DNA from: Candidatus Koribacter versatilis Ellin345
Lineage (GTDB): Bacteria; Acidobacteriota; Terriglobia; Terriglobales; Acidobacteriaceae
Direction of reading: 5' to 3'
DNA length: 64,000 bases
NCBI RefSeq assembly: GCF_000014005.1
Contig: NC_008009.1
Span: 1,984,001 to 2,048,000 of the forward strand
In this document: one piece after another, positions 53,997 to 62,501 of the stretch
Position numbering within the stretch: the stretch's first letter is position 1
Layout of the letters: each line of letters opens with the position of its first letter
Notes under the pieces: generated by a model
Seen by the model: the letters and a program-made list of their open reading frames with translations, nothing else
Told to the model about the DNA's origin: nothing
Database searches by the model: none
Program-made: the position numbers and the translations under genes

Positions 53997-56825
53997 ATGC
54001 GGAAACTCGGATTTGCCCTGCTTGCGTTCCTTGTTGTTTCGGCCATTTACCTGTACGCGTGGCCTGCGCCGAACCTCGTCTATCCCGCGGTGGTGCTTGC
54101 ACATGCGGGATTTGGAGTGCTGGTCACACTGCTCGGACTCCGATATATCCCCAAACTGCGGACGTCGGGACTCTTGGCTGGAAGCGCCGGCGCCTTGATG
54201 GGCGTGGGAGCCGTGATCGGGATCGTGCTGATTTTCATTGGCACCTCGCGACCACAACGCTATGCGCTTTGGGCGCACATCGCATTCTGCGTAGTGGCAG
54301 TAGTGCTGCTGGCGACGTGGCTGGTGCGGCAGAGGCGCGCGAATTCGGGTGTCTCGAGTGGAACGCCGTGGGGCGCATTTGCGGGAATCGTCGCACTGGT
54401 TGCGGTTGTGAGCGTTGCAGCTTGGTATGCGCGTGGTTTCTGGAGCAAGCAATACGCCATCAAGAACCCCAATGCCGCGCCACTGACCATGGATGATGAG
54501 GGCGATGGCTCGACCGGCATGTTCTTTCCGAGTTCGGCGCAGGTTGCAGGGAAGCGCAAGATTCCGGCAAAGTTCTTCATGGAATCCGACGCGTGCGCGC
54601 GCTGCCACCAGGACATTTACAACCAGTGGCAGAAGTCGGCGCACCATTTTTCGTCGTTCAATAACCAGTGGTATCGCAAGAGCATTGAGTACATGCAGGA
54701 CGTGCGGGGGACGAAGCCGTCGAAATGGTGCGGTGGCTGCCACGATCCGGCGGTGCTCTACAGCGGCCTGATGGATACGCCGATTAAACAGATTATTCAT
54801 CGGCCGGAGTCGCAGGCAGGGCTGGGTTGCATGATGTGCCACTCGATCGTGAAGGTGAAGAGCACGATGGGGCAGGCCGACTTCATGCTCGAGTATCCGG
54901 AATTGCATGAGCTGGCAGCAACGAAGAATCCGGTGATGCGCGCGCTGCATGACTTCACGATCAAGCTGAATCCCGAGCCGCATCGTCGAGTGTTTCTCAA
55001 GCCGTTTATGAAGGAACAGACGGCGGAATTCTGCTCGTCGTGCCACAAAGTGCACCTCGACGCCCCGGTGAACAATTACCGCTGGATCCGCGGTTTCAAT
55101 GAGTACGACAACTGGCAGGCGAGCGGCGTTTCGGGCTTCGGCGCGCGGTCGTTTTACTATCCGCCGAAGTCGCAACAGTGCGCGGATTGCCATATGCCAG
55201 CGGCGAAGTCGAATGACTTCGGAAATATTGATGGCTTTGTGCACTCGCACCAGTTCCCGGGCGCAAATACCGCGCTGCCAACGGCGAACGAGGATCCCGC
55301 GCAACTCAAGTTGATCGAGAATTTCCTGAAGACGGCAGTCACCGTGGACATCTTCGCAATCTCGCACGCGGCAACGCCAGTAGGCGGAACCGCGCAGGCG
55401 GAAAATTCAACTTCGTTTGCCGTCGGCGAAGAAGCAGAAGTTAAGACCACCGGTGAGAACACAACGGAAAGTGTACCGGTCACAGCTCCGCTGGATGAAA
55501 CGAACCCGGTACTGCGCCGCGGCGAAAGCGTACGCATGGACGTTGTGGTTCGCACCCGCAAGGTCGGGCACTTCTTCCCGGGCGGCACGGTGGATGCCTT
55601 TGATACCTGGCTTGAATTGAAAGCCGTGGATGACAAGGGACAGCCAGTCTTCTGGAGCGGCAAGGTCGAAGACGACGGCAAGGGGCCGGTGGAGAAGGGA
55701 GCGCACTTCTATCGCTCGCTGCAGATCGATGAACACGGCAACGAGATCAACAAGCGCAACGCGTGGTCTACGCGATCGACAGTTTATGTGCGGTTGATCC
55801 CTCCAGGCGCGGCGGATACGGTGCACTTCCGTGTGAATGTGCCCGAGAATGTCGGCGACAAGATCAAGTTCACGGCGCGGCTCTGCTACCGAAAGTTCTC
55901 GTGGTACAACACGCATTTTGCTTACGCGGGCCAATCGAAAGACCGAGTGGCTGAGCCTCTGACGAAGGCATCGTACGATGATCGCGGGTTTACTTTCGAT
56001 GGCGATCTGGCGGACGTCTCTGGCAAGATGAAGAGCGTTCCTGATCTTCCGATTGAGGTGCTGGCGGAGAAGACGGTCGAGCTTCGAGTGGTTCCGAAGA
56101 ACACTCCACTGGAAACGCCGAAGACAGTCACGAAGAAGGACGAGTGGCAGCGCTGGAACGATTATGGCATCGGATTGTTACTACAAGGCGACTTGAAGGG
56201 CGCAGCGGCTGCGTTCGTGAAGGTGACCGAAGCAGATCCGAATAATCCAGATGGTTGGGTGAATCTTGGTCGCGTCGCGGTGCAGGAAGGCGACATGGAG
56301 CGGGCTCGCGAGGTACTGACGAAGGCCCTGAAGATCAATGCGAATCTTGCGCGTGCACGGTTCTTCTACGCACGCGTCCTGCGTTCGGATGGCAATTACG
56401 ATGGCGCGGCGCAGGAATTGCAGGCTGTGCTGGCGCAGTATCCCAAGGACCGCGTGGTGCGCAATGATCTCGGGCGCATCTACTTCCTGCAACGCAAGTA
56501 CGATCAGGCGATCGCTGAATTGCAGCAGGTTATGGAAGTTGATCCAGAAGACCTGCAGGCAAATTACAACCTGATGCTCTGCTATCGTGGGTTGGGGAAG
56601 ACGGAAGTCGCTGCGGACTACGAGAAGCGTTATCTACGCTTCAAGGCGGACGAAGCATCGCAGGCGATCAGTGGCGAGTATCGGCGCAAGCATCCGGAAG
56701 ATAACAACGAGCGGCAGCAGATTCATGAGCACGTGTCGGTGCCGCTTGGCCCAACCTCTAAGAGCGTGACGCCGGTGAAGACTGCGAAGACGACGCAAAC
56801 ACATGGCGCAAGCGCCGGGAAATAG
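53997..56825 (+). CDS. Pentaheme c-type cytochrome with membrane N-terminus and C-terminal TPRs
   Basis: The 942-residue protein has four or five membrane segments in the first 150 residues. Five CxxCH heme sites follow: CARCH 200, CGGCH 245, CMMCH 278, CSSCH 346 and CADCH 395, the first in the cytochrome-c554-like context CARCHQDIYNQWQKSAHHFS. After a beta-rich middle part the C-terminal third (about 705-870) has TPR repeats (WNDYGIGLLLQGDLKGAAAA, RVAVQEGDMERAREVLTKAL, DLGRIYFLQRKYDQAIAELQ). It probably moves electrons at the outer face of the inner membrane. The gene lies 53 bases after the previous gene and 5 before the next. Confidence 0.88.
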   Translation: MRKLGFALLAFLVVSAIYLYAWPAPNLVYPAVVLAHAGFGVLVTLLGLRYIPKLRTSGLLAGSAGALMGVGAVIGIVLIFIGTSRPQRYALWAHIAFCVVAVVLLATWLVRQRRANSGVSSGTPWGAFAGIVALVAVVSVAAWYARGFWSKQYAIKNPNAAPLTMDDEGDGSTGMFFPSSAQVAGKRKIPAKFFMESDACARCHQDIYNQWQKSAHHFSSFNNQWYRKSIEYMQDVRGTKPSKWCGGCHDPAVLYSGLMDTPIKQIIHRPESQAGLGCMMCHSIVKVKSTMGQADFMLEYPELHELAATKNPVMRALHDFTIKLNPEPHRRVFLKPFMKEQTAEFCSSCHKVHLDAPVNNYRWIRGFNEYDNWQASGVSGFGARSFYYPPKSQQCADCHMPAAKSNDFGNIDGFVHSHQFPGANTALPTANEDPAQLKLIENFLKTAVTVDIFAISHAATPVGGTAQAENSTSFAVGEEAEVKTTGENTTESVPVTAPLDETNPVLRRGESVRMDVVVRTRKVGHFFPGGTVDAFDTWLELKAVDDKGQPVFWSGKVEDDGKGPVEKGAHFYRSLQIDEHGNEINKRNAWSTRSTVYVRLIPPGAADTVHFRVNVPENVGDKIKFTARLCYRKFSWYNTHFAYAGQSKDRVAEPLTKASYDDRGFTFDGDLADVSGKMKSVPDLPIEVLAEKTVELRVVPKNTPLETPKTVTKKDEWQRWNDYGIGLLLQGDLKGAAAAFVKVTEADPNNPDGWVNLGRVAVQEGDMERAREVLTKALKINANLARARFFYARVLRSDGNYDGAAQELQAVLAQYPKDRVVRNDLGRIYFLQRKYDQAIAELQQVMEVDPEDLQANYNLMLCYRGLGKTEVAADYEKRYLRFKADEASQAISGEYRRKHPEDNNERQQIHEHVSVPLGPTSKSVTPVKTAKTTQTHGASAGK

Positions 56826-56830
56826 GACTG

Positions 56831-58552
56831 ATGAATAAGCGAATCGGGAAGATCCTGGCCGCGAGTATCTTGGTGTGCGCGGCCTTCGTTGCGACGGCCC
56901 AGGCGCAGATCACCTTCAAGGACATCACCCAGCAGGCGGGAATCCACTTCACGCACACCAATGGTGCGACGGGGAAGAAGTATCTGCCGGAGACGATGGG
57001 GCCGGGCTGCGCGTTCCTTGACTACGACAACGACGGATATCCCGATGTGCTGCTGATTAACGGGAAGACTTGGGCGCCAGGCAGCAGCAGCACGATGAAG
57101 CTCTACCACAACAACCACAACGGGACGTTTACCGATGTGACTGCGAAAGCAGGCTTGTCGGTACCGATGTTCGGGCTCGGGGTTGCGGTGGGCGATTACG
57201 ACAACGATGGCTATGACGATCTTTTCGTTACTGCACTAGGACAGAGCCATCTATTCCACAACAACGGGAACGGCACTTTCACCGACGTGACGAAGCAGGC
57301 AGGGATGCTGGGGCCGAATGAGTTCAGCACCAGCGCAGCGTGGGTGGACTACGACAAGGACGGCAAACTCGATCTTGTCGTCGCGAATTATGTGCAATGG
57401 ACGCCTGAGACGGACATCTATTGCACGCTGGATGGCAGCAAGAAGTCGTACTGCACGCCTGAGGCTTATAAGGGCGCATCGGTGCGGCTCTGGCACAATC
57501 TTGGCGGCGGCAAATTCGAAGATGCAACCGCGAAGTCCGGGCTTTTTGATTCGACTTCGAAGTCGCTTGGCATCGCAGTGGCCGATGTGAATGGCGACGG
57601 CTGGCCGGACCTCATCGTCGCTAACGACACGCAGCCGAACAAACTCTACGTCAATCAGAAGAACGGTAAATTCCAGGAGAGTGCGGTTTCTGCGGGCATT
57701 GCGTTCAGCGAAGATGGTGTTGCGCGCGCTGGGATGGGAGTGGACGCCGCCGACTACGATCGGTCTGGCAAACCCAGCATCATCATTGGCAACTTCTCGA
57801 ACCAGATGATGGCGCTGTATCACAACGAGGGCAACACGCTATTCGTGGATGAAGCGCCACGCTCGGAAGTCGGCCGCAAGAGTTTGCTCACGCTTGGGTT
57901 TGCCTGCTTCTTCTTTGACTACGATCTCGACGGTTGGCCCGATATCTTCGTGGCGAATGGACACATTGAGCCGGAGATCGAGAAGATCCAAAAGCGCGTG
58001 AAGTACTCGCAGCCTTCGCACCTCTTTCACAACCAGGGGAATGGACAGTTCACCGAAGTCACGGGACAGGTGGGAACTGCACTGGGGACCCCGAAAGTCG
58101 CTCGCAGCGCGGCGTATGCCGATATCGACAACGATGGAGATCTCGATCTGCTGATCACTACGAACGGTGGTCCGGCGATGCTGCTTCGCAATGACGGCGC
58201 GACGAACAAGAGCCTGCGCATTAAGCTCGACGGGACACGGTCCAATCGCGACGGCATCGGCGCAGTAGTGACCGTGCGCGCTGGGAACGACAAGCAGGCG
58301 CAGATGCTGCGCAGCGGTTCCGGCTATCTTTCCGCGAGTGAATTGGTGCTGACATTCGGACTTGGCCAACACGCAACCGCTGATGAGGTTCAGATTACCT
58401 GGCCCAGCGGTCAGGTCGATCATCTCGCGGGTGTTGCTGCAGGACAGACTGTCGTCGTGAAAGAGGGCGGGTTGGTTGAGCAGAAGCGGCCGTACGGCGC
58501 TTCTGCAGCAGCTCCGAAGGCGGCACGGGCGAAGATCAAAGGTGGGAAGTGA
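56831..58552 (+). CDS. CRTAC1-like FG-GAP / ASPIC-UnbV exported protein
   Basis: The 573-residue protein has a signal peptide (MNKRIGKILAASILVCAAFV, cleaved near AQAQ). FG-GAP/VCBS units include GCAFLDYDNDGYPDVLLING, VGDYDNDGYDDLFVTALG, WVDYDKDGKLDLVVANYV and YADIDNDGDLDLLITTNGG. An ASPIC/UnbV domain spans about 455-555 (LRIKLDGTRSNRDGIGAVVT ... GSGYLSASELVLTFGLG). Such beta-propeller proteins are abundant in Acidobacteriota and Planctomycetota; their function is unclear. It follows the cytochrome by 5 bases and overlaps the amidase by 4 (GTGA). Confidence 0.88.
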   Translation: MNKRIGKILAASILVCAAFVATAQAQITFKDITQQAGIHFTHTNGATGKKYLPETMGPGCAFLDYDNDGYPDVLLINGKTWAPGSSSTMKLYHNNHNGTFTDVTAKAGLSVPMFGLGVAVGDYDNDGYDDLFVTALGQSHLFHNNGNGTFTDVTKQAGMLGPNEFSTSAAWVDYDKDGKLDLVVANYVQWTPETDIYCTLDGSKKSYCTPEAYKGASVRLWHNLGGGKFEDATAKSGLFDSTSKSLGIAVADVNGDGWPDLIVANDTQPNKLYVNQKNGKFQESAVSAGIAFSEDGVARAGMGVDAADYDRSGKPSIIIGNFSNQMMALYHNEGNTLFVDEAPRSEVGRKSLLTLGFACFFFDYDLDGWPDIFVANGHIEPEIEKIQKRVKYSQPSHLFHNQGNGQFTEVTGQVGTALGTPKVARSAAYADIDNDGDLDLLITTNGGPAMLLRNDGATNKSLRIKLDGTRSNRDGIGAVVTVRAGNDKQAQMLRSGSGYLSASELVLTFGLGQHATADEVQITWPSGQVDHLAGVAAGQTVVVKEGGLVEQKRPYGASAAAPKAARAKIKGGK

Positions 58553-59949
58553 GCGGCCTAACAACCCGTTCAGCCACTGAGCTTCTGGAACTTCTTCGTA
58601 AAAAAAAGCTTTCACCGCTCGAACTCGTGGAAGAGCACATCCACCAGATCGAGCGGCTGAATCCCAAGCTCAACGCGCTGGTGGACTTCGATCCTGAGCG
58701 CGTCCGGGCCCAAGCCCGCAAGGTTTCTGCGCACGAAGGCCCGCTCGCAGGGTTGCCAGTCACTGTGAAGTCTTCGATTGCGGTCGCGGGCCACAAATGC
58801 GAACTCGGCAGTGGGTTCTACCGGAACAACATTCCCTCGGAAGATGCGACGGTGGTGGCACGTATGCGCGCCGCGGGAGCCGTGATCCTCGGGACTACCA
58901 ATGCTCCCGAACTGCTGATGTCCTACGAGACGGCTAACGATCTCTACGGTCGCACTTTGAATCCATGGAACATCGAGTACTCTGCGGGTGGATCCAGCGG
59001 GGGCGAATCGGCGGCAATCGCGGCAGGGATGTCCGCGGCCGGGCTGGGCAGCGATAGCGGTGGTTCGGTCCGTCAGCCAGCGCATGCTACGGGCATTTGC
59101 GCGCTCAAGCCGACGCCGGGGCGGATTCCTGCTACCGGCCACATTCCCGCCTGTCTCGGTCCGTTCGCGACGCTTGGCGCGATAGGTCCGATGGCACGGA
59201 CGATGCAAGATGTGTCGTTGCTGTTTAGCGTCCTGTCGGGGCAGGACCTCGACGATCCTGCTTCCGCGCCGGTGCCGTTGTGCACTCCATCGATCACCGA
59301 ACTCAAGCAAATTCCGATTGGCTATTTTGAGGATGATGGCATCGTTCCTGTCACTCCGGAGACGCGTTTCGCAATCCAGTCCGCAGTTGATGCGCTACGG
59401 CGCGCGGGATTTCGGGTTGAACCATTTCGACCACGAACTCTCGAAGCAGCACGAAAGATCTGGTGGACGTTCTTTGTCCGCTGCGGCTTTGCCTTCGACG
59501 AAGCGATTATTCAAGGCCGTTACGAAAAACTAAGTCCAACATTCAAAGACTTTATGGCGACTGCGCAAGCGGAGCCGCCACTCGAAAGCAAGGAATTACT
59601 TTTTGCCTGGGCCGAAGGCGACATGATCCGCGCGAAAATGCTCGCTGAGATGCGCGACTATCCCGTGTGGCTGTGCCCTGTTTGCGCCATTCCGGCTTTC
59701 CGGCATGACGAGCGCGAATGGATAGTGGAAGGGAAGACCGTTCAATATCTTGACGCGATGCGTTACATGCAGTGGTTCAACACGTTCGGCGCTCCGGCAG
59801 CAGTCGTGCCGGTGGGAGCCTCTCCCGAAGGTCTACCAATCGGGGTACAGATCGCAGCTCGACCTTACGCAGATGAGATTGTGTTGGGAATCGCCGAGGT
59901 GATCGATCGTGAGTTTGGCTATCGAGTACCGCCAATTGCGGAAAGCTAG
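58549..59949 (+). CDS. Amidase signature family enzyme
   Basis: The 466-residue protein has the full Ser-cisSer-Lys triad: K74 in LPVTVKSSIAVAG, S149 in SAGGSSGGESAAIAAG and S173 in GSDSGGSVRQPAHA. It hydrolyses a carbon-nitrogen amide bond; it could be a general amidase or an aryl-acylamidase. GatA is less likely because no gatB/gatC neighbours exist. The GTG start overlaps the upstream gene by 4 bases, so it belongs to the same transcription unit as the cytochrome cluster. Its stop touches the stop of the convergent LacI gene. Confidence 0.9.
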   Translation: MSGLTTRSATELLELLRKKKLSPLELVEEHIHQIERLNPKLNALVDFDPERVRAQARKVSAHEGPLAGLPVTVKSSIAVAGHKCELGSGFYRNNIPSEDATVVARMRAAGAVILGTTNAPELLMSYETANDLYGRTLNPWNIEYSAGGSSGGESAAIAAGMSAAGLGSDSGGSVRQPAHATGICALKPTPGRIPATGHIPACLGPFATLGAIGPMARTMQDVSLLFSVLSGQDLDDPASAPVPLCTPSITELKQIPIGYFEDDGIVPVTPETRFAIQSAVDALRRAGFRVEPFRPRTLEAARKIWWTFFVRCGFAFDEAIIQGRYEKLSPTFKDFMATAQAEPPLESKELLFAWAEGDMIRAKMLAEMRDYPVWLCPVCAIPAFRHDEREWIVEGKTVQYLDAMRYMQWFNTFGAPAAVVPVGASPEGLPIGVQIAARPYADEIVLGIAEVIDREFGYRVPPIAES

Positions 59950-61020
59950 CTAGAGGGAACGTGCTGCACCGGTGGACTGCCGAATCACAAATTCCGGCTC
60001 CACTTCCACGTGCGCCGGCAGATCCGTCTTGCCTTCAATTCGACCGACGAGGGTTTCCGCGGCCGTCTCGCCCATTTTGCGCAAAGGTTGGCGTACCGTC
60101 GTAAGAGATGGCGAGTAGAAAGTCGCTTCACGCACATCGTCGAATCCGACCACTGATACGTCGCTCGGAACCTGCAGGCCGAATTTCTTCAGCGCCTGGA
60201 TCGCTCCGATCGCGGCCATGTCGTTGTATGCGAATACCGCCGTGTACTTGGCGTGGCGAGCTTGCAGTTCGTGAATGGCCTCGAAACCAGGTTGCGGCGA
60301 AGCGTGGTCGCCACTCAACTGCACCACAAGGTCCTGATCGATTTTGATCGACATCTCTTGTGCGACCTTTTGGATCGAATGCCAACGCTCTGCCGAATCT
60401 GAACTGAGGATCTGGCCGCGCAAGATTGCGATTCGTCGATGGCCGTGACCAACCAAGTGTTCAAGCGCCACTTTGGCCGCAGTTCGATGGTTCAGAACAA
60501 TGTTATGCACGCCGTCAAATTTCGAATAGCCAGGCACGGCGACGAGCGGGAGTTCAGGAGAGGACTCGATCCGGGTGTCGATCGCGATGATCCCTTCCAC
60601 ACCACGGGTGCGGAGGATATCGAAGTACTGCTGAAGTAGATTCGGGTCGTGTCGATGCGCGACCGTTAGAAAGATGTACTTCATCCGGCTGAGAACAGAC
60701 TCAATACCGCTAATAATGACGCTGCTGTAGGGATCGCCGATCTCTTCGGCAACAACACCGATGCTGTAGCTCCGCTTTTGTCGGAGCGAGCGAGCAAGGA
60801 AGTTTGGCTGGTAGTTGAGTTCAGCAGCAGCAGCGAGAATGCGGTCCTTGGTGTGCTGCGGAATCGACTTCGAATACGGGGAGTTGTTGAGGACCGCGGA
60901 GATGGTACCTTTCGTCAGCTTCAGGTGCGCAGCCAAATCAGCAATCGTGATGTTCGGCTTTCGATTTTCAGCCGTGCCGTTGCCGCGATTGTCGCCTGCC
61001 GCTTTCGTCCGTTTTACCAA
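59950..61020 (-). CDS. LacI-family transcriptional regulator, second copy
   Basis: The 356-residue protein has a LacI HTH (ITIADLAAHLKLTKGTISAV followed by LNNSPYSKSI) and a periplasmic-binding-protein-like sensor domain ([60 protein letters not shown]). I prefer the TTG at 61020, just after the preceding gene; a GTG at 61089 lies inside that gene. It is clearly paralogous to the neighbour at 61043-62125. Confidence 0.85.
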   Translation of the reverse strand: MVKRTKAAGDNRGNGTAENRKPNITIADLAAHLKLTKGTISAVLNNSPYSKSIPQHTKDRILAAAAELNYQPNFLARSLRQKRSYSIGVVAEEIGDPYSSVIISGIESVLSRMKYIFLTVAHRHDPNLLQQYFDILRTRGVEGIIAIDTRIESSPELPLVAVPGYSKFDGVHNIVLNHRTAAKVALEHLVGHGHRRIAILRGQILSSDSAERWHSIQKVAQEMSIKIDQDLVVQLSGDHASPQPGFEAIHELQARHAKYTAVFAYNDMAAIGAIQALKKFGLQVPSDVSVVGFDDVREATFYSPSLTTVRQPLRKMGETAAETLVGRIEGKTDLPAHVEVEPEFVIRQSTGAARSL

Positions 61021-61042
61021 GGAAAGTCCAAGGATACTGTGC

Positions 61043-62125
61043 TCAGTCGGACGCGTGCGACATCTGCGTGACGACGCGATTGTGCGCACTTACCGGCGCG
61101 GTTGAGGAGCGCACCACAAGCTCCGGCTCGACTACGATTTCCGGCACGTATTCCGATTTACCTTCGATCTGGTCCACAACGGTTTGCGCTGCGATCATTC
61201 CCATCTGTTTCAGAGGTTGCCGAATCGTCGTGAGGCCGGGATGAGTGTAGGCAGAGAACGGAATGTCGTCGAAGCCGACGACCGAGATATCCTCTGGAAC
61301 TCGTATTCCTGCTTCACGGAACGCCCAGATAGAGCCGATTGCAGAAAGATCGTTGTACGCAAAGAGCGCCGTGAAGGGAACTCGGCGTTCCAGCAGCTGC
61401 TTCGCGAAGGGATAGCCCAGACCTGGCGTCGAGTCACGACTCTCAATTTGCACAGTGAGTTCGGGATAGATCGTCAAACGAAGTTCGGCAGCGACTTCGC
61501 ATATGGCGGACCAGCGGGTCTTAGAATCGGAACTCGCCGGGTCGCCGATGAGAAACGCGATCCGGGTATGGCCGAGTTCGACCAGATGCTGCAACGCGAG
61601 GCGGGCCGCAACGTGGTGGTCAATCACCACATTGGTTACGCCGCTGACCTGGCGGTGCCCGGAAACAGCGACCGTGGGCAAGCCGGGATCGCTCAGAAGC
61701 GAAGTGTCGGTGGTGATGAAGCCTTCTACCCCTCGCGTCATCAGCATCTTCGCGTAGGTGTGCAAAATCTCCTGGTCGTGGCGGTGACTGACCGCGAGGA
61801 AGAAGTAGTTGTTCTTTCGTAGGTACTCTTCGATGCCGCTGATCACCATGCCACCGTAGGGATCACCGATTTCCTCGGCGATTACACCGACCGTGTAGGC
61901 TCTTTGGAGCCGTAATGAGCGCGCGAAATAGTTGGGGCTATAGCCCAGCTCGCGCGCAGTTCGAAGGATGCGCTCTTTGGTCGCGTCGGGTATGGATCGT
62001 GCCGCGGGTGAGTTATTGAGGGCTGCTGAGACGGTGCCTGCTGTCAGGCCGAGTTTCTCGGCGATCGTCTTCAGGGTTACGCGCGGCGGGCCGCCGGAGT
62101 CTGAGAGCTTTTTCCTGGGAGCCAT
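61043..62125 (-). CDS. LacI-family transcriptional regulator, first copy
   Basis: The 360-residue protein has the DNA-binding [23 protein letters not shown] followed by [12 protein letters not shown], and a sensor domain with [20 protein letters not shown] and [20 protein letters not shown]. It shares the same unusual HRHD and TRGVEG segments with its downstream neighbour, so the pair arose by duplication. It is divergent from the GH116 gene and is the best candidate for its regulator. Confidence 0.9.
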   Translation of the reverse strand: MAPRKKLSDSGGPPRVTLKTIAEKLGLTAGTVSAALNNSPAARSIPDATKERILRTARELGYSPNYFARSLRLQRAYTVGVIAEEIGDPYGGMVISGIEEYLRKNNYFFLAVSHRHDQEILHTYAKMLMTRGVEGFITTDTSLLSDPGLPTVAVSGHRQVSGVTNVVIDHHVAARLALQHLVELGHTRIAFLIGDPASSDSKTRWSAICEVAAELRLTIYPELTVQIESRDSTPGLGYPFAKQLLERRVPFTALFAYNDLSAIGSIWAFREAGIRVPEDISVVGFDDIPFSAYTHPGLTTIRQPLKQMGMIAAQTVVDQIEGKSEYVPEIVVEPELVVRSSTAPVSAHNRVVTQMSHASD

Positions 62126-62353
62126 TTCATCCCCAACGATCCGTAAATGGCCGAATCGTTTCTGGTGCCTCGGTCTGGCCTAAACTCGGTGATATGAAGC
62201 TATCGTTCTGCGAGCCTCACTATTGAACCGTGAAAGCCCGCGTTTTCTGTTCTTTGCGAATCCAACCGTGAGTACTGCTATACATCGTCGAGCTGAGCCT
62301 AGAAACAATGTAGCGGTGACGCCCCACGGCGTGTGTAAATTGTATTGTTTTTT

Positions 62354-62369
62354 AGAATAACAATATTCT
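62354..62369. promoter_or_regulatory. Inverted repeat AGAATAACAATATTCT, possible operator
   Basis: AGAAT/ATTCT arms with a six-base centre lie about 130 bases before the GH116 start. It shares AGAATAAC with the second site. Confidence 0.4.
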
Positions 62370-62424
62370 GAGCGCTTGGCGATCATGTATCTGGAAGCTT
62401 TGAACAAAACCGATTTTTCTTTGC

Positions 62425-62453
62425 CAGAATAACGATTTTCTTCTACTATTCTG
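62425..62453. promoter_or_regulatory. Inverted repeat CAGAATA ... TATTCTG, possible operator
   Basis: The seven-base arms CAGAATA (62425-62431) and TATTCTG (62447-62453) surround a 15-base centre, about 50 bases before the GH116 start. AGAATAACGAT resembles the site at 62354. Confidence 0.4.
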
Positions 62454-62501
62454 CGGGTTTTGCTGTGCCATTGTTTCGACCCAGTTGTTTCAGGAGAGTT
62501 C

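Larger units (their letters stand above)
62126..62501. other. Divergent regulatory region between LacI pair and GH116 gene
   Basis: There is no gene in these 376 bases. The region is richer in A and T than its surroundings and holds two related inverted repeats, at 62354-62369 and 62425-62453. GGAGAG before 62502 is the binding site of the GH116 gene. Confidence 0.65.
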
